A DNA stretch of 64,000 bases from Chitinophaga sedimenti (GCF_023156195.1 NZ_JAKUKA010000001.1:5767501-5831500), one strand, 5' to 3'. Counted from the stretch's first letter, positions 52,262-63,863 are shown. The notes: a model not told the origin generated them from the sequence alone. Made by a program: numbers and translations.

Positions 52262-53727
52262 TTATTTTTCCAGTAATTCAAATGTTTCTTTCAATACTTG
52301 TTTATCGTCGAAGGGATGTTTCACCCCGTTGATTTTCTGGTATTTCTCGTGGCCTTTGCCCGCCACCAGCACAATGTCTTCCTTACCTGCCAGTGATATC
52401 GCCGCTTTGATGGCTTCGTGGCGGTCCTGGATCGAAATCGTTCTTTTCCGCAGATGCACAGGCACACCAGCCTCCATTTCTTTAATAATCTGCGCCGGAT
52501 CTTCCGAACGTGGATTATCAGAAGTGAAGATCACCTTGTCGCTGTGCTCCGCCGCTACTTCGGCCATGACCGGCCGTTTAGTGGTGTCGCGGTCGCCGCC
52601 GCAACCCACCACGGTAATGATCTGCTCATGTCCCTGGCGCAGTTTTTTAATAGTGGCCAGCACATTCAGCAAAGCATCCGGTGTGTGCGCATAGTCTACA
52701 ATGCCGATGATCCGTTCTGTGGCAGACGTGATGTAATCGAACCGTCCTTCTGCGCCGGGTATATCACTCAGCGCCTGCAGTACCTCACCTTTGTCTTTAC
52801 CCAGCAGGATCGCGGCGCCGTAAACGGCGGTCAGGTTGTAAGCATTAAATTCTCCAATAAGCCGGAAGTGCACATCTGTATCGCCGATATTCAGCTGCAA
52901 ACCTGTGAGATTGTTCTCCGGGATCTTCGCTTTAAAATTGGCCAGTGTGCGAAGACTATAAGTCTGTTTGTCGGCCCTGGTATTTTGCAACATCACACTT
53001 CCGCGCCTGTCGTCAATGTTGGTGAGGGCGAACGCGGTAGCGGGAAGGTTGTCGAAAAACGACTTTTTCACCTTCAGGTATTCGTCGAATGTTTTGTGAT
53101 AATCGAGGTGGTCGTGCGTAATGTTGCTGAAAATGCCGCCCGCGAACTTCAGTCCCGCGATACGGTGCTGATGAATAGCGTGGGAGCTTACTTCCATAAA
53201 TGCGTAGGCACAACCCTGCTTCACCATTTCGGCCAGCAGCGCCGGAGGCTGATCGCATCCGGGGTGGTATGCGTGGCGGGAATGATCGCATCGCCGATCT
53301 GGTTCTGTACGGTGCTGAGCAAACCACAATGGTAGCCCAGTTTGGTGAACAGCCTGAATAACAGCGTCGCGATGGTGGTTTTACCGTTCGTGCCGGTTAC
53401 ACCCACCAGTGTCAGTTTTTGCGAAGGATTATCGTAATAGTTACCTGCCATTATGCCGGCAGCTTCGCCGCTGCTGGCTACCTGTATATAACAAACACCA
53501 TCCTTCAGTGCTGCCGGTAGCGTTTCGCATACGATGGCCGCCGCGCCCAGATCTGTCGCTTTTGCGATGTACTGGTGCCCGTCAGCATGCATGCCCCTGA
53601 TAGCGAAAAACACGTCGCCGGGTTTTACCTGCCGGGAGTCTATATGCAGCGCATTCACGGCTACCTCTCGGTTACCGTGAATGGCGGTGATGTGCACATT
53701 ATATAATATTTCCTGTAAGGACTTCAT
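52262..53727 (-). CDS. murE: UDP-MurNAc-L-Ala-D-Glu--diamino acid ligase MurE (one frame break)
   Basis: Mur ligase adding the third stem-peptide residue, 488 residues after repair. N-terminal HIDSRQVKPGDVFFAIRG, ATP-binding GVTGTNGKTTIATLLFRL, EVSSHAIHQHRIAGL and NITHDHLDYHKTFDEY, and C-terminal FTSDNPRSEDP. The DNPR motif fits addition of meso-diaminopimelate (known family rule). A base is lost near 53244, probably the A of a CCAGG, to give SLQALLAEMV. Its ATG follows the ftsI stop with no gap. Confidence 0.95.
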
Positions 53728-55835
53728 TTAGCTTAATTCAATTACGATCGTTTGTTCCCTGTTGATGGCCGTTCCACCATTAATGGATTGGGTCGCCACT
53801 TTTCCAGCTCCTTTAACTACTACCCGGAGACCTGCGTTTTCCAGCAGGTAGAGCGCATCCTTAAGGCCCATGCCCTTTACGTTGGGCACCACGCCGCGGG
53901 GCTGTGCCACCGGGTTGAAGTCGATTTTATTCTTTGTGATGTCGGCATTCACCCAGTTGCTGCTTGTGAGCGCACCGTCGAAAGGCAGTCCCAGGGTGTT
54001 TACAATGCTGCGCCATTCACTGCCTTTACCGTTTTTCATCACCATCGCAGAGTCCAGTCTTTTACCGCCTGCGAGCATCGAACCTTGTTTTTCCACCGTC
54101 AATGCATACATCTTATCGGCAATTTCCCGGAATACCGGGCCGGCTACCGATCCGCCGTAGAACTTCGCCGCGAACGGTTTGTTCTTGATAATTACTACGC
54201 AGGTGTACTGCGGATCATCGGCCGGAAAATAGCCGGCAAACGATGACTGATAAATATGGTCCGCGTATCCGCGGTTGCCGTTCGCCATCAAGGCCGTGCC
54301 GGTTTTGCCGGCAAAAGGGTAGTAAGGCGTGGCAAGCGCTTTCGCTGTACCTTCTGTCACCACGCCTTCTAGGATAGTGTGTAATTGTTTTAATGTCTCT
54401 TTAGAACAGATGGAATCCATCAGTACCTGAGGCATATATTCTTTTATTGGTTTGCCATACTCCATGATCGAATTCACGAGGTAAGGCTTCATCATTTTTC
54501 CATTGTTGGCTACTGCGTTATACAACATGCAGGTTTGCATGGGACTGACCAGTACTTCATAACCAAACGCCATCCACGGTAAGGTGGTGGCGCTCCATGA
54601 TTTATTTGCCGTTGTTTTGATCACCGGGGCTCCTTCGCCCACCAGGTCAATGCCGGTAGGCTTATCGAGACGAAGGCGTTTAAGGTGGTTCACAAACCTG
54701 TCGGGTTGGTCCCGGTAGTATTGCCAGGCCAGCTTTGCCATGCCCACGTTGGAGCTGATCTCAAAAGCCTTCTTTACTGTAATGTGATTGATGCCCCGGT
54801 GCGGCTCACTGTCCCAAACCGTTCGTCGTCCCACCTGCCAGGCGCCTTCATTAATATCCACCGTTGAACTGAGCGTTACATGTTTGTCTTCCAGTGCCGC
54901 GATCATGGTGGCCAGCTTGAAAGTGGAACCAGGCTCCGTCACACGGATGGCGTAGTTCATATCTTCAAAGTAGCTGCCGTCCGGTTGCCTGCCGAGGTTA
55001 GCGATCGCTTTCACTTTGCCGGTTTTCACTTCCATGAGAATGCAGGTGCCGTATTGCGCTTCGTTCTCCGTTACCATCCGCATCAGCGCTGTTTCCACGA
55101 TGTCCTGCATGTTTACATCCAGGGTGGTCACGATGTCTTTACCATTTTCCGGTTCAATATCGTAGCCGTCCATCGGTACATAGGTACCACCGGCGATGCG
55201 GCGCATCAGCCGTTTACCGGTTACGCCACTCAGGTGTTCGTCGTAAGTTCTTTCCAATCCTACGTTCTGTGCATTTTCGCGGGCCAGCCCGATGGTGCGG
55301 TTGGCCAGCAACTTAAACGGATTCAGGCGGCGCTGCCTGTTCTCCGCGATCAATCCGCCTTTGTTTTTACCCAGGCGGAACATGGGGAACTGCCGGATCT
55401 GCTGGTATTCTCCGAACGACACGTTCCTTTTCAATAAAAAGTAGCGGTCTCTCTCCTTATATCCTTCCTGCAAAATGCTTTTATAGCCATCTTTACTTTT
55501 ATCGCCAAAAAGACGTGACAGGCAGTAAGCCAGGGAGTCTACATTATTTTTATAGATCTCGCCGTTTTTTGCCCGCAGGCCGTCCGCTGCAAAATCCACA
55601 TACAAATTGAAGTAGGGAACAGAGGTGGAGAGCATGCGGCCTTCTTCTGAATAGATGGTGCCGCGGTCTGCGTCGAGGGTAACAAAGGTGGTGTGCATGC
55701 TGTCGCTCATTCTGCGCCAGTAGTCGCCTTCGATGTTCTGTAGGAAAAATACCCTGCCGAGTATGGCCACACTGAACAGCGCCATGCCGATAAAGCACAG
55801 ATAAACACGCCAGAGTATGTCCTTTTTACTTCCAC
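53728..55835 (-). CDS. ftsI: Division-specific transpeptidase FtsI (PBP3) with PASTA domain (frame break at start)
   Basis: Class B penicillin-binding protein that cross-links septal peptidoglycan, 702 residues after repair. An N-terminal membrane helix (YLCFIGMALFSVAILGRVFF) is followed by the dimerisation domain and the transpeptidase domain. The catalytic motifs are STFK (TEPGSTFKLA), SSN (EISSNVGMAK) and KTGT (FAGKTGTALM). The last 65 residues form a PASTA domain (VPNVKGMGLKDALYLLENAG). The uninterrupted frame starts inside the helix. A lost A at 55823-55827 hides the true GTG start at 55835 (VEVKKDILWRVYL). PASTA on FtsI is usual in Bacteroidota. Confidence 0.95.
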
Positions 55836-55876
55836 GTTTGCAGGGCTGTTGAGATATGTTTTATATTAAATATTGT

Positions 55877-56268
55877 TTATTCCGGTTTTTCCTTCACAAT
55901 AATGCGCTGCGGCGGTGTGCTCAGTTCTTTCAATCCCAGCGGCTCAACCGCTTTACTTACTTCACTCATTTTGCTGCGGAACATTAGTTCACTTTTGAGG
56001 TTCAGGTATTCCCACTTCAGCTCTGATTTGATTTCCCTGCCGAGTTTGTTGATCCTCCGGATCTTTTTTCGGCGAGGTGGCTGTTGGCGATATAGACGAG
56101 GGCCAGTACGGACAAAAACAGGATGAAGGGCAGGTTTTGCGTAATCAGCCGGTAGTTGATGCGCAAACGCCATTCTTTCCTGGTATCCGGCTCGGGCGGC
56201 ATGTCGGTGGGTTTTGGTTCCACCGGCTCCGGCGCCGTATCTATATGCTTCTCCTCTTCCTGCAACAC
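55877..56268 (-). CDS. ftsL: FtsL-like division protein (one frame break)
   Basis: Small bitopic protein of 130 residues between rsmH and ftsI, the usual place of ftsL. An acidic, Pro-rich N-terminus (MLQEEEKHIDTAPEPVEPKP) precedes one helix (LPFILFLSVLALVYIANSHL). A leucine/charge-rich coiled-coil region follows (EIKSELKWEYLNLKSELMF), and the end is IVKEKPE. An A is lost from the A-run near 56066. Assignment rests on position and architecture, as FtsL sequences are poorly conserved. Confidence 0.82.
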
Positions 56269-56336
56269 GTTACATGATTTATGTGCTTGTTACCTAATTG
56301 TTTAATCAGAATAGGGGATAGTAGGAGCCGTGTTGT

Positions 56337-57246
<910 letters not shown>

Positions 57247-57719
57247 CTATATTAAGTCTCCCAGGCTATTGCTCCCGCCGGCCATCACCTGTTGCGCCAG
57301 GTCACTGAAATTTGCCGGTGAGAAATTTTCAAAGAACTCCCGGTACTTGGTCTTGTCCCAGATCTCAATTTTATTGGTAGCCGCGGTGAGCACAATGTCC
57401 TTGTCCAGCCCCGCGTACATAGTCAGATTTTTAGGAACCAGCAGTCTGCCTGCACTGTCCAGCTCAAGAATCGTTGCGCCGTTTAGAAAATAGCGCCTGA
57501 ATTCCCTAGCTTTAGGATCGAAATCATTGAGTTTACTGATTTTCTCAAAAATGGGCTGCCACTCGTTCATCGGGTAAAGTGTTAAACACTTTTCGAAACC
57601 CCGGTTAAGCACAAACTGGTTGCCCGCGCTCTCTGCCAGCTGCTTTTTAAAGCCGGCGGGGAGCAGGAAGCGACCTTTGCGTCGAGCGTTGCTTCATATT
57701 CACCGAGAAATCCAGTCAA
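57247..57719 (-). CDS. mraZ: Transcriptional regulator/division protein MraZ (one frame break)
   Basis: SpoVT-AbrB-fold DNA-binding protein that heads dcw clusters, 157 residues after repair. The first swapped-hairpin motif is GEYEATLDAKGRFLLPAGFK (repaired at 57675, a lost G), the second is ILELDSAGRLLVPKNL. The only start that fits is TTG at 57719 (LTGFLGEYEA), since no ATG precedes the motif in frame. In E. coli MraZ represses its own operon by binding short direct repeats upstream; candidate repeats are listed next. Confidence 0.92.
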
Positions 57720-57741
57720 ATTCAGTGTTTTACCTATTAAA

Positions 57742-57785
57742 TTCCATTTTCTAACACAAAATAACACTTTTTCCCACTTTCTAAC
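57742..57785 (-). promoter_or_regulatory. Direct repeats and possible promoter ahead of mraZ
   Basis: On the minus strand GTTAGAAAGTGGGAA (57785-57771) is repeated as GTTAGAAAATGGAA (57755-57742), spaced 30 bases (about three helical turns). Between them TTATTTTG (57764-57757) resembles a -7 element. The arrangement would suit autoregulation by MraZ, whose known E. coli sites contain TGGG repeats. This is inference. Confidence 0.4.
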
Positions 57786-58227
57786 GAAAAAATGAGTTGC
57801 AAATTTTTTCCACAGGGGGAATTGTGTGTGGGAATCAGCGTTTGAGGGGTTAAAACTGCGTGTATTCGTTGGTTTTTGTGGATAAAATGTTGACAGGGCT
57901 CGATATTCGGTGGATTTCGTGTGGATAAAGTCGAGGCCTTCGCTGGAACGCGCCATCATGGCGCAGTAAGGTATTTGCTGAAAATGGGGATTTTGATCAG
58001 GAAAGGGTGTTTTTGATGATGTAGTGGCGAAAAGTGTTAGTGGGAAATAAGCGTGGAATTTTGAAAAGTCAGGTGTTATTATAGTTACGGTGTAAAAATG
58101 TGGGAGTAGTGGTGAAAAGTGGGGAAGCCCGTCCCACACCATATTTTGCAAAATTTTAACGGTTGCCAACCGCCCCCTTACTTATATTTACATTTCAATC
58201 TTAATTTTCTTAACTTTGCGCTTCTTT
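57786..58227. other. Divergent intergenic region between mraZ and bamD
   Basis: About 440 bases without a supported gene. On the plus strand it has three GTGG words spaced 9-10 bases (58100-58125: GTGGGA, GTGGTG, GTGGGG), two further TGGGA words, and TAACTTTG (58211-58218), which matches TAnnTTTG only 9 bases before the bamD ATG. If that is the bamD promoter, its mRNA would have almost no leader. Confidence 0.45.
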
Positions 58228-59032
58228 ATGCGGAAATTTCTCTTATTCATCAGTTTCGGGGCAATCATCATGGCGGCGGGCTCTTCCTGTAACAGGGAGC
58301 TGCGCAGGATTGAGAAAAGCAATGACGTGGAAAAGAAACTGGCTTATGCGGACAAGCTGTATGGTAAAAAACGCTATCAGCTCGCCCAGACTCTCTACGA
58401 AGAATTGATTCCCGTATATAAAGGAACCGAAAAGTTCGACAGCCTGTACTACCGTTACGCGTATTGCTCTTACTACCTGAAAGATTATACGCAGGCCGGC
58501 TTCCACTTTAAAAACTACATCGACGCGTTCCCGAGCAGTCCCCGTGCTGTGGAGGTAGATTATATGCAGGCTTACTGCTATTATAAGCTGTCGCCCAAGG
58601 TTACGCTCGACCAAACGAATACCTCCAAGGCTATTTCGGCCATGCAAACGTTCATCAATAACTACCCGCAGGCTCCCAAAGTGGCCGAGGCAAACCTGGT
58701 GATCGAGCTGTGCCGCAAGAAACTGGAGAAAAAAGAATACAACACTGCCGAGTTATACTATAATCTCGGCCACTATAAAGCAGCAGGGGTATCTTTCACC
58801 AACCTGATGCGCAACTACCCGGATTCTGAGCTGAGCGACAGTTATAAGTTCATGGCTATCAAGGCCTACTACCTGTACGCAAAGAACAGCATCTTCGAAA
58901 AACAGAAGGAACGCTATGAAACAGTGGTGACCGAGTACGGAGTTCAACGAACGGTATGCGGCCAGCAAATTGCATGGTGATGCCGAAAAATATTATACCT
59001 TAGCTAAGAATAACTTAAAAACTCTGGAATGA
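58228..59032 (+). CDS. bamD: Outer membrane assembly lipoprotein BamD (frame break near end)
   Basis: Lipoprotein of about 268 residues with TPR-like repeats, part of the BAM complex that inserts beta-barrel proteins. Start MRKFLLFISFGAIIMAAGSS with a lipobox Cys directly after, chosen over a TTG 12 bases upstream. YRYAYCSYYLKDYTQAGFHF and NYPQAPKVAEANLVIELCR are typical of the YfiO/BamD family. A base is lost near 58938; the repaired end reads YGEFNERYAASKLHGDAEKY and LAKNNLKTLE. The stop overlaps the next gene's start (ATGATGA), so translational coupling is likely. Confidence 0.92.
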
Positions 59033-59372
59033 TGAGCAAACTAAAGAGAAATCTAACCAGTAGTCTGAACCCCTGGGTTGAAACTAAAAATACTACTGAT
59101 ATCAAGAACAGGACAGGTAACCTGTACGAGTCTATTGCCATTATTGCCAAAAGGGCAAACCAGATCAATATATCTGTAAAGGAAGAGCTGCATTCCAAAC
59201 TGGAAGAGTTTGCCAGCCATACAGATAACCTGGAGGAAGTGCACGAGAATAAGGAGCAGATCGAGATCTCCCGTTTTTACGAGCGTATGGCTAATTCTCC
59301 TATCCAGGCTACCCAGGAATTCCGGATAACAAAATTTATTTCCGCAAGAACGACGACGACCTGTTCAGCTAA
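59032..59372 (+). CDS. rpoZ: RNA polymerase omega-type subunit (one frame break)
   Basis: A 113-residue protein of the Bacteroidota omega/Rpb6-like family, an assembly factor of RNA polymerase. IKNRTGNLYESIAIIAKRAN is the conserved core. A T is lost from a CCTGG at 59323; the repaired end is LDNKIYFRKNDDDLFS. The ATG at 59032 shares a base with the bamD stop. The order bamD-rpoZ-coaBC is familiar in Bacteroidota. Confidence 0.9.
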
Positions 59373-59397
59373 TATTGCGAAAAATATTAACTTCATA

Positions 59398-59431
59398 GCG
59401 GCAGAATATTTACTATTCTGCCGTTTTTGTT
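59398..59431 (+). terminator. Hairpin between rpoZ and coaBC
   Basis: CGGCAGAATA - TTTAC - TATTCTGCCG followed by TTTTTG. It lies directly before the coaBC start at 59438, so read-through is probably needed for coaBC, or it has its own promoter; it may work as an attenuator. Confidence 0.75.
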
Positions 59432-59437
59432 TATAGT

Positions 59438-60703
59438 ATGTTACAAGGCAAAAAGATCCTGTTAGGTGTTTCGGGCAGTATCGCCGCTTACAAGTCGGCC
59501 ATATTGGTGCGGTTGCTGGTGAAAGCCGGCGCCGAGGTAAAAGTGGTGATGACACCAGATGCCGCGCACTTCATCACCCCGCTTACGCTTTCCACACTTT
59601 CTAAAAACGAGGTGGGTACCGCCATCAGCGAAGGTTCCAGCTGGAGCAATCACGTGATGATGGGCCGTTGGGCGGATGCCATGCTGGTAGCTCCCGCTTC
59701 TGCCAATACGCTGGCGAAAATGGCGAACGGTTTGTGCGACAACCTGTTGCTGGCTGTTTACCTGTCGGCCGCCTGCCCGGTATTTTTGCGCCGGCAATGG
59801 ATGAAGACATGTGGCATCACCCGGCAACGCGCGCGAATGTGGCGAAGTTATTGAGCTTCGGGCACAGGCAGCTGCCGGTGAATAACGGTGAGTTGGCCAG
59901 CGGGTTGTTTGGAGAGGGGAGGATGTCAGAACCGGAGGATATTGTGGCGTTTTTGTCGGCACATTTTGCCGGGGAAATACGAAGCCTGACGCTGGTTCAC
60001 CTGCCTGGTATGGGCAGTCTATCGGAGACGACGTATCTAAGACAGCGAAGCCGCTCACGGGCCAAACCGCCCTCGTAAGCGCAGGCCCCACTGTAGAACT
60101 CATTGACCCTGTACGTTTTATCAGCAATCACTCTACCGGTAAAATGGGCATTGCCGTCGCAGAAGCCTTGGCGGATGCCGGCGCCGATGTGAAACTGGTG
60201 CTGGGACCAACGTCGATCAGTACTTCGCACCCGGGCGTGACGATCATCCCGGTACAGTCGGCCGCCGACATGCTGGAACAATGCAACACTATATTCCCCG
60301 ATGCAAAGATCGCCGTAATGGCCGCCGCAGTTGCGGATTACCGTCCCGCCAAAGCCGCCGATCAAAAGATCAAGAAGGACGAAGATGTGTTAAGTCTTCA
60401 GCTGGAGAAAACAACGGATATCCTCAAAACCCTGGGTACAAAGAAAAAAACAGGTCAACTGCTGGTCGGTTTCGCCCTCGAAACCAATAATGAAAAAGAA
60501 TTCGCGTTAAAGAAACTGCAAACCAAGAACTGGATATGATCGTGCTCAACTCCCTCCGCGATGCGGGCGCCGGTTTCGGGCACGATACCAATAAAGTTTT
60601 GCTGCTCGACAGGCTCGGCAACGAAACGCCGCTTCCCCTCAAAAGCAAACAGGAAGTAGCCAAAGACATTGTACTCGCAATAATAGCACTGCAACATGCG
60701 TAA
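59438..60703 (+). CDS. coaBC: Bifunctional CoA biosynthesis protein CoaBC (three frame breaks)
   Basis: Phosphopantothenoylcysteine decarboxylase and phosphopantothenate--cysteine ligase in one chain, about 422 residues. CoaC part: LLGVSGSIAAYKSAILVRL, VAPASANTLAKMANGLCDN, PAMDEDMWHHPAT. CoaB part: VSAGPTVELIDPVRFISNHS, TGKMGIAVAEALADAGADV, AAAVADYRPAKAADQKIKK. Breaks are near 59785 (T-run), 59985 (CCC, joins as IRSPDAGSPAWYGQSIGDD) and 60531 (joins as TKNLDMIVLNSLRD). Its last codons overlap the ATG of the next gene. Confidence 0.95.
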
Positions 60704-61613
60704 AATTCTTCCCTTACTGATACTGAGCCTCTGCAGCTCCATGCTGGTCCGCGCCGGGAACTGCGCGCCACTGTAAGCGTGGTGGCGAACCAGGTAGGTA
60801 CCTCTGTAGACCGCAAAGTTTTTACCACGCTTCAGAACCAGATCACCGAGTTTTTAAATAACCGCCGGTGGACAGACGACTCCTATGCCCAAGGCGAGCG
60901 AATCGACTGTAATTTTTTGCTGAACGTAACACAGTCGGTAGGAAACAATACTTACAAGGCATCGCTGACAGTACAGGCAACGCGGCCGGTATTTAATTCC
61001 AGCTACACGACCAGTGTAATGAACACAATGGATAACAACATTACGTTCAAGTACGTCGAGTTCCAGCAGCTGGAGTTCAACGAAAACCGCATCGCCGGGA
61101 ACGATGCCCCGGTATCTAACCTCACCGCCACACTGGCCTATTATGTATATATCATCCACGGGAATGGATTATGACTCGTTCAGCCTGCGCGGCGGCGACC
61201 CGTACTTCAAAAAGGCGCAGGTGATTACGAACAATGCGCCCGACGGTAAAGATATCTCCGGCTGGAAAGCCTTTGAAGGTAACCGCAACCGCTACTGGCT
61301 GCAGGATAACATCCTCAACTCCAAGTACAGCCGCTTCCATGAAGCCATGTATTTGTACCACCGCCGGGGACTGGATATCATGTACGACGATGCCGCCAAA
61401 GGCCGTGGCGCTATCATGAATGCCCTGCAATTACTGCTTGCTATTCATGAAGATACGCCCAATACTATGCTGCTCGCCACCTTTTTTACCGCGAAATCAG
61501 AAGAACTGATGCGCGTGTTTTCGAAAGCCTCGCCGCAGGAAAAGCAGCGCGCATCCGCTATGTTGCAGCGTATGGACGTGCCCAATGCACAGAAATATGC
61601 GCAATTGAAGTAA
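60696..61613 (+). CDS. DUF4835-family secreted protein (two frame breaks)
   Basis: About 306 residues with a signal peptide (MRKILPLLILSLCSSMLVRA), then ELRATVSVVANQVGTSVDRK and TLQNQITEFLNNRRWTDD, the typical start of the DUF4835 family in Bacteroidota. The later part has DYDSFSLRGGDPYFKKAQVI and FTAKSEELMRVFSKASPQ. Breaks lie near 60756 and near 61155 (the second equals one gained or two lost bases). Function unknown; the gene is usually next to coaBC and is likely envelope-located. The start overlaps coaBC by eight bases. Confidence 0.88.
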
Positions 61614-61635
61614 TTTTGCCTTCCAATAAAGAATT

Positions 61636-62325
61636 ATGAGGAGAACAGCGTTACTGTTGACCATTTGTACCCTTATCGCCGTGGCTTGCGGCGATAAGGG
61701 CAAAGTGCCGAAGGAAGTTATCGGGAAGGATAAAATGAAAAAGATCCTGATCGATATGAACCTCGCCGATGCATTTGGGCGCGACATTACGGAATATGAT
61801 TCGATCCCGATGACCGATTCGCTGCGCGAGCTGCGCGTGAAAAAATATTATTCCCAGGTGCTGGCGTTGAATAAAGTCAGCATAAAGGAATTTATGGATA
61901 GCTACCGCTGGTACGAGGCGCACCCGGACGTGTACGAAGAAGTGCTGAAGAACATGCTCAACGACGTAACCGCCCGCAAAGCGCATTTCGATACGCTGGA
62001 AACCCGCCGTCAGCAGCACATTACGGATTCAATGAACAAGCGTGAGCAATTCCTCACGGATTCTATTAAAAAGGCGAACCCGAAAGACTCTGCGGATATG
62101 CATAAAATAGATTCGATCAAGATCCGGCAACGGTCGATCGCCGATTCTATCCGCACACGCGATCAGCAGCGGGCAGATTCGCTGCTAAGAGTAAAGGCCC
62201 GCGCCTCGATGGATTCTACGGCTAAAGTGAATAAAAAACGCTTCCAGTCAGATACGGTAAACCTGCGTAAACGGCAGGATTCGATCCGGAAAATACTACA
62301 GCAGAACAAACGCGTAGTTTTATAA
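61636..62325 (+). CDS. DUF4296-family lipoprotein with DS-periodic coiled coil
   Basis: 229 residues, intact. Lipobox IAVAC gives Cys18. The N-terminal 90 residues resemble DUF4296 (PKEVIGKDKMKKILIDMNLA). The rest is highly charged and helical, with DS(I/L/M/T) dipeptide blocks every 8-13, most often 11, residues, which suggests a hendecad coiled coil. TAATTTTG overlaps the preceding stop codon (61611-61618) and could be a -7 element. Envelope protein of unknown role, in a conserved neighbourhood with DUF4835. Confidence 0.85.
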   Translation: MRRTALLLTICTLIAVACGDKGKVPKEVIGKDKMKKILIDMNLADAFGRDITEYDSIPMTDSLRELRVKKYYSQVLALNKVSIKEFMDSYRWYEAHPDVYEEVLKNMLNDVTARKAHFDTLETRRQQHITDSMNKREQFLTDSIKKANPKDSADMHKIDSIKIRQRSIADSIRTRDQQRADSLLRVKARASMDSTAKVNKKRFQSDTVNLRKRQDSIRKILQQNKRVVL

Positions 62326-62332
62326 GAGAAGG

Positions 62333-62360
62333 AAGGGCTAACCGTAAGGTGGCCCTTTTT
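62333..62360 (+). terminator. Intrinsic terminator after the DUF4296 gene
   Basis: AAGGGC...AACC - GTAA - GGT...GGCCCTT forms a bulged stem followed by TTT. Confidence 0.65.
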
Positions 62361-62371
62361 ATGCGCCCACG

Positions 62372-62399
62372 TTGTTCATCCGCAGAAAACTTATATTTG
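62372..62399 (+). promoter_or_regulatory. Promoter of the CoA-transferase genes
   Basis: TTG at 62372-62374 and TATATTTG at 62392-62399 (17-base gap, slightly short) match the Bacteroidota elements, about 40 bases before the ATG. Confidence 0.5.
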
Positions 62400-62439
62400 C
62401 TCATTAACCACTTTTTTACACCAAAACATTAAACGCTTT

Positions 62440-63132
62440 ATGCACAAAGTCGTTGCAAACGCCGGGGCGGCCATACATGATATAGCCGACGGCGCAACAA
62501 TTATGCTCGGTGGGTTTGGCTTGTGCGGTATCCCGGAAAATTGTATTGCGGCCCTCGTAAAAAAGGGCATTAAGAACCTTACCTGCATCTCTAACAATGC
62601 GGGCGTGGATGAATTTGGCCTGGGCTTACTGCTTAAAACCCGGCAGATTAAAAAGATGATGTCCAGTTACGTAGGGGAGAACGCCGAATTTGAACGGCAG
62701 TTGCTTTCCGGTGAGCTGGAGGTAGACCTTATTCCCCAGGGAACGCTGGCTACGCGTATCCAGATGGCGGGCATGGGTATTCCTGCATTCTTTACACCGG
62801 CCGGTGTTGGTACGGAGATCGCGGAAGGAAAGGAAGTGCGCGAATTCAATGGTCGGCATTATTTGATGGAGATGGCCTTACATGCGGATTTCTCCATCGT
62901 GAAAGCCTGGAAGGGCGATACGATGGGCAACCTGGTATTTCGCAAAACCACGCGCAACTTCAGTACCTCCATGGCGAAGGCGGGTAATATTACCATCGTT
63001 GAGGTGGAGCACCTGGTGCAGCCCGGCGAAATAGATCCCGACCATGTGCATGTACCCGGCATTTATGTGCACCGCATCTTCCAGGGCGGCGGCTACGAAA
63101 AGCGTATCGAAAAGCGCACGGTAAAAATGTAA
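62440..63132 (+). CDS. scoA: 3-oxoacid CoA-transferase subunit A
   Basis: Alpha subunit (230 residues, intact) of a family I CoA transferase, which moves CoA from succinyl-CoA to acetoacetate or a similar acid. The N-terminal MLGGFGLCGIPENCIAALV and the conserved ISNNAGVDEFGLGLLL, LIPQGTLATRIQMAGMGIPA and FFTPAGVGTEIAEGKE are typical. It forms an enzyme with the next gene's product, 27 bases downstream. Exact acid substrate not readable from sequence. Confidence 0.93.
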   Translation: MHKVVANAGAAIHDIADGATIMLGGFGLCGIPENCIAALVKKGIKNLTCISNNAGVDEFGLGLLLKTRQIKKMMSSYVGENAEFERQLLSGELEVDLIPQGTLATRIQMAGMGIPAFFTPAGVGTEIAEGKEVREFNGRHYLMEMALHADFSIVKAWKGDTMGNLVFRKTTRNFSTSMAKAGNITIVEVEHLVQPGEIDPDHVHVPGIYVHRIFQGGGYEKRIEKRTVKM

Positions 63133-63159
63133 TCCCATCCACCTAAAAAGTTATGAAAC

Positions 63160-63815
63160 ATGTCTCTCGATAAATACGGTATCGCCAAAAGAATTGCGCA
63201 GGAGTTACAGGACGGAATGTATGTAAACCTGGGCATCGGCATTCCCACACTGGTGTCGAACTTTGTGCCGGCTGGCATTTCCATCATGCTGCAGAGCGAA
63301 AACGGCATGCTGGGCATGGGGCCTTATCCCGCTGATGAAGATATTGATGCGGACCTGATTAATGCAGGTAAAGAAACGGTGACGGTGTTGCCCGGCGGCT
63401 GCTTTTTTGATAGTGCGGAGAGTTTCGGCATGATCCGCGCCGGCAAGGTAGATCTTACCGTGCTGGGCGCCATGGAAGTGTCGGACACCGGCGACATCGC
63501 CAACTGGAAAATCCCGGGTAAAATGGTGAAAGGCATGGGTGGCGCCATGGACCTCGTGGCTGCGGCCAAGAACATTATTGTGGCCATGATGCACACCAAT
63601 CCCAAAGGGGAAAGCAAATTATTACCCCAGTGCGGCCTGCCCTTAACAGGCGTTAAATGCGTAAAGAAAATCGTTACAGAACTGGCGGTGCTGGAAATCA
63701 CCCCGATGGTTTTAAACTGTTGGAACGCGCTCCGGGCGTAAGTGTGGACGAGATCGTGTCCAAAACGGCGGGGCGTTTGGTAGTACCGGAGCTGGTGCCT
63801 GAAATGCAATTATAA
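63160..63815 (+). CDS. scoB: 3-oxoacid CoA-transferase subunit B (one frame break)
   Basis: Beta subunit, 218 residues after repair. [19 protein letters not shown] and the catalytic-glutamate motif [12 protein letters not shown] (E-N-G, known from the family) are present, as is [22 protein letters not shown] is lost near 63704; the repaired end reads [20 protein letters not shown] and ends LVPEMQL. Active with scoA. Confidence 0.94.
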
Positions 63816-63863
63816 CTCGTTAACAATTCACCGCTTCCGCACAATAAATCGTAAATTAGCCGT

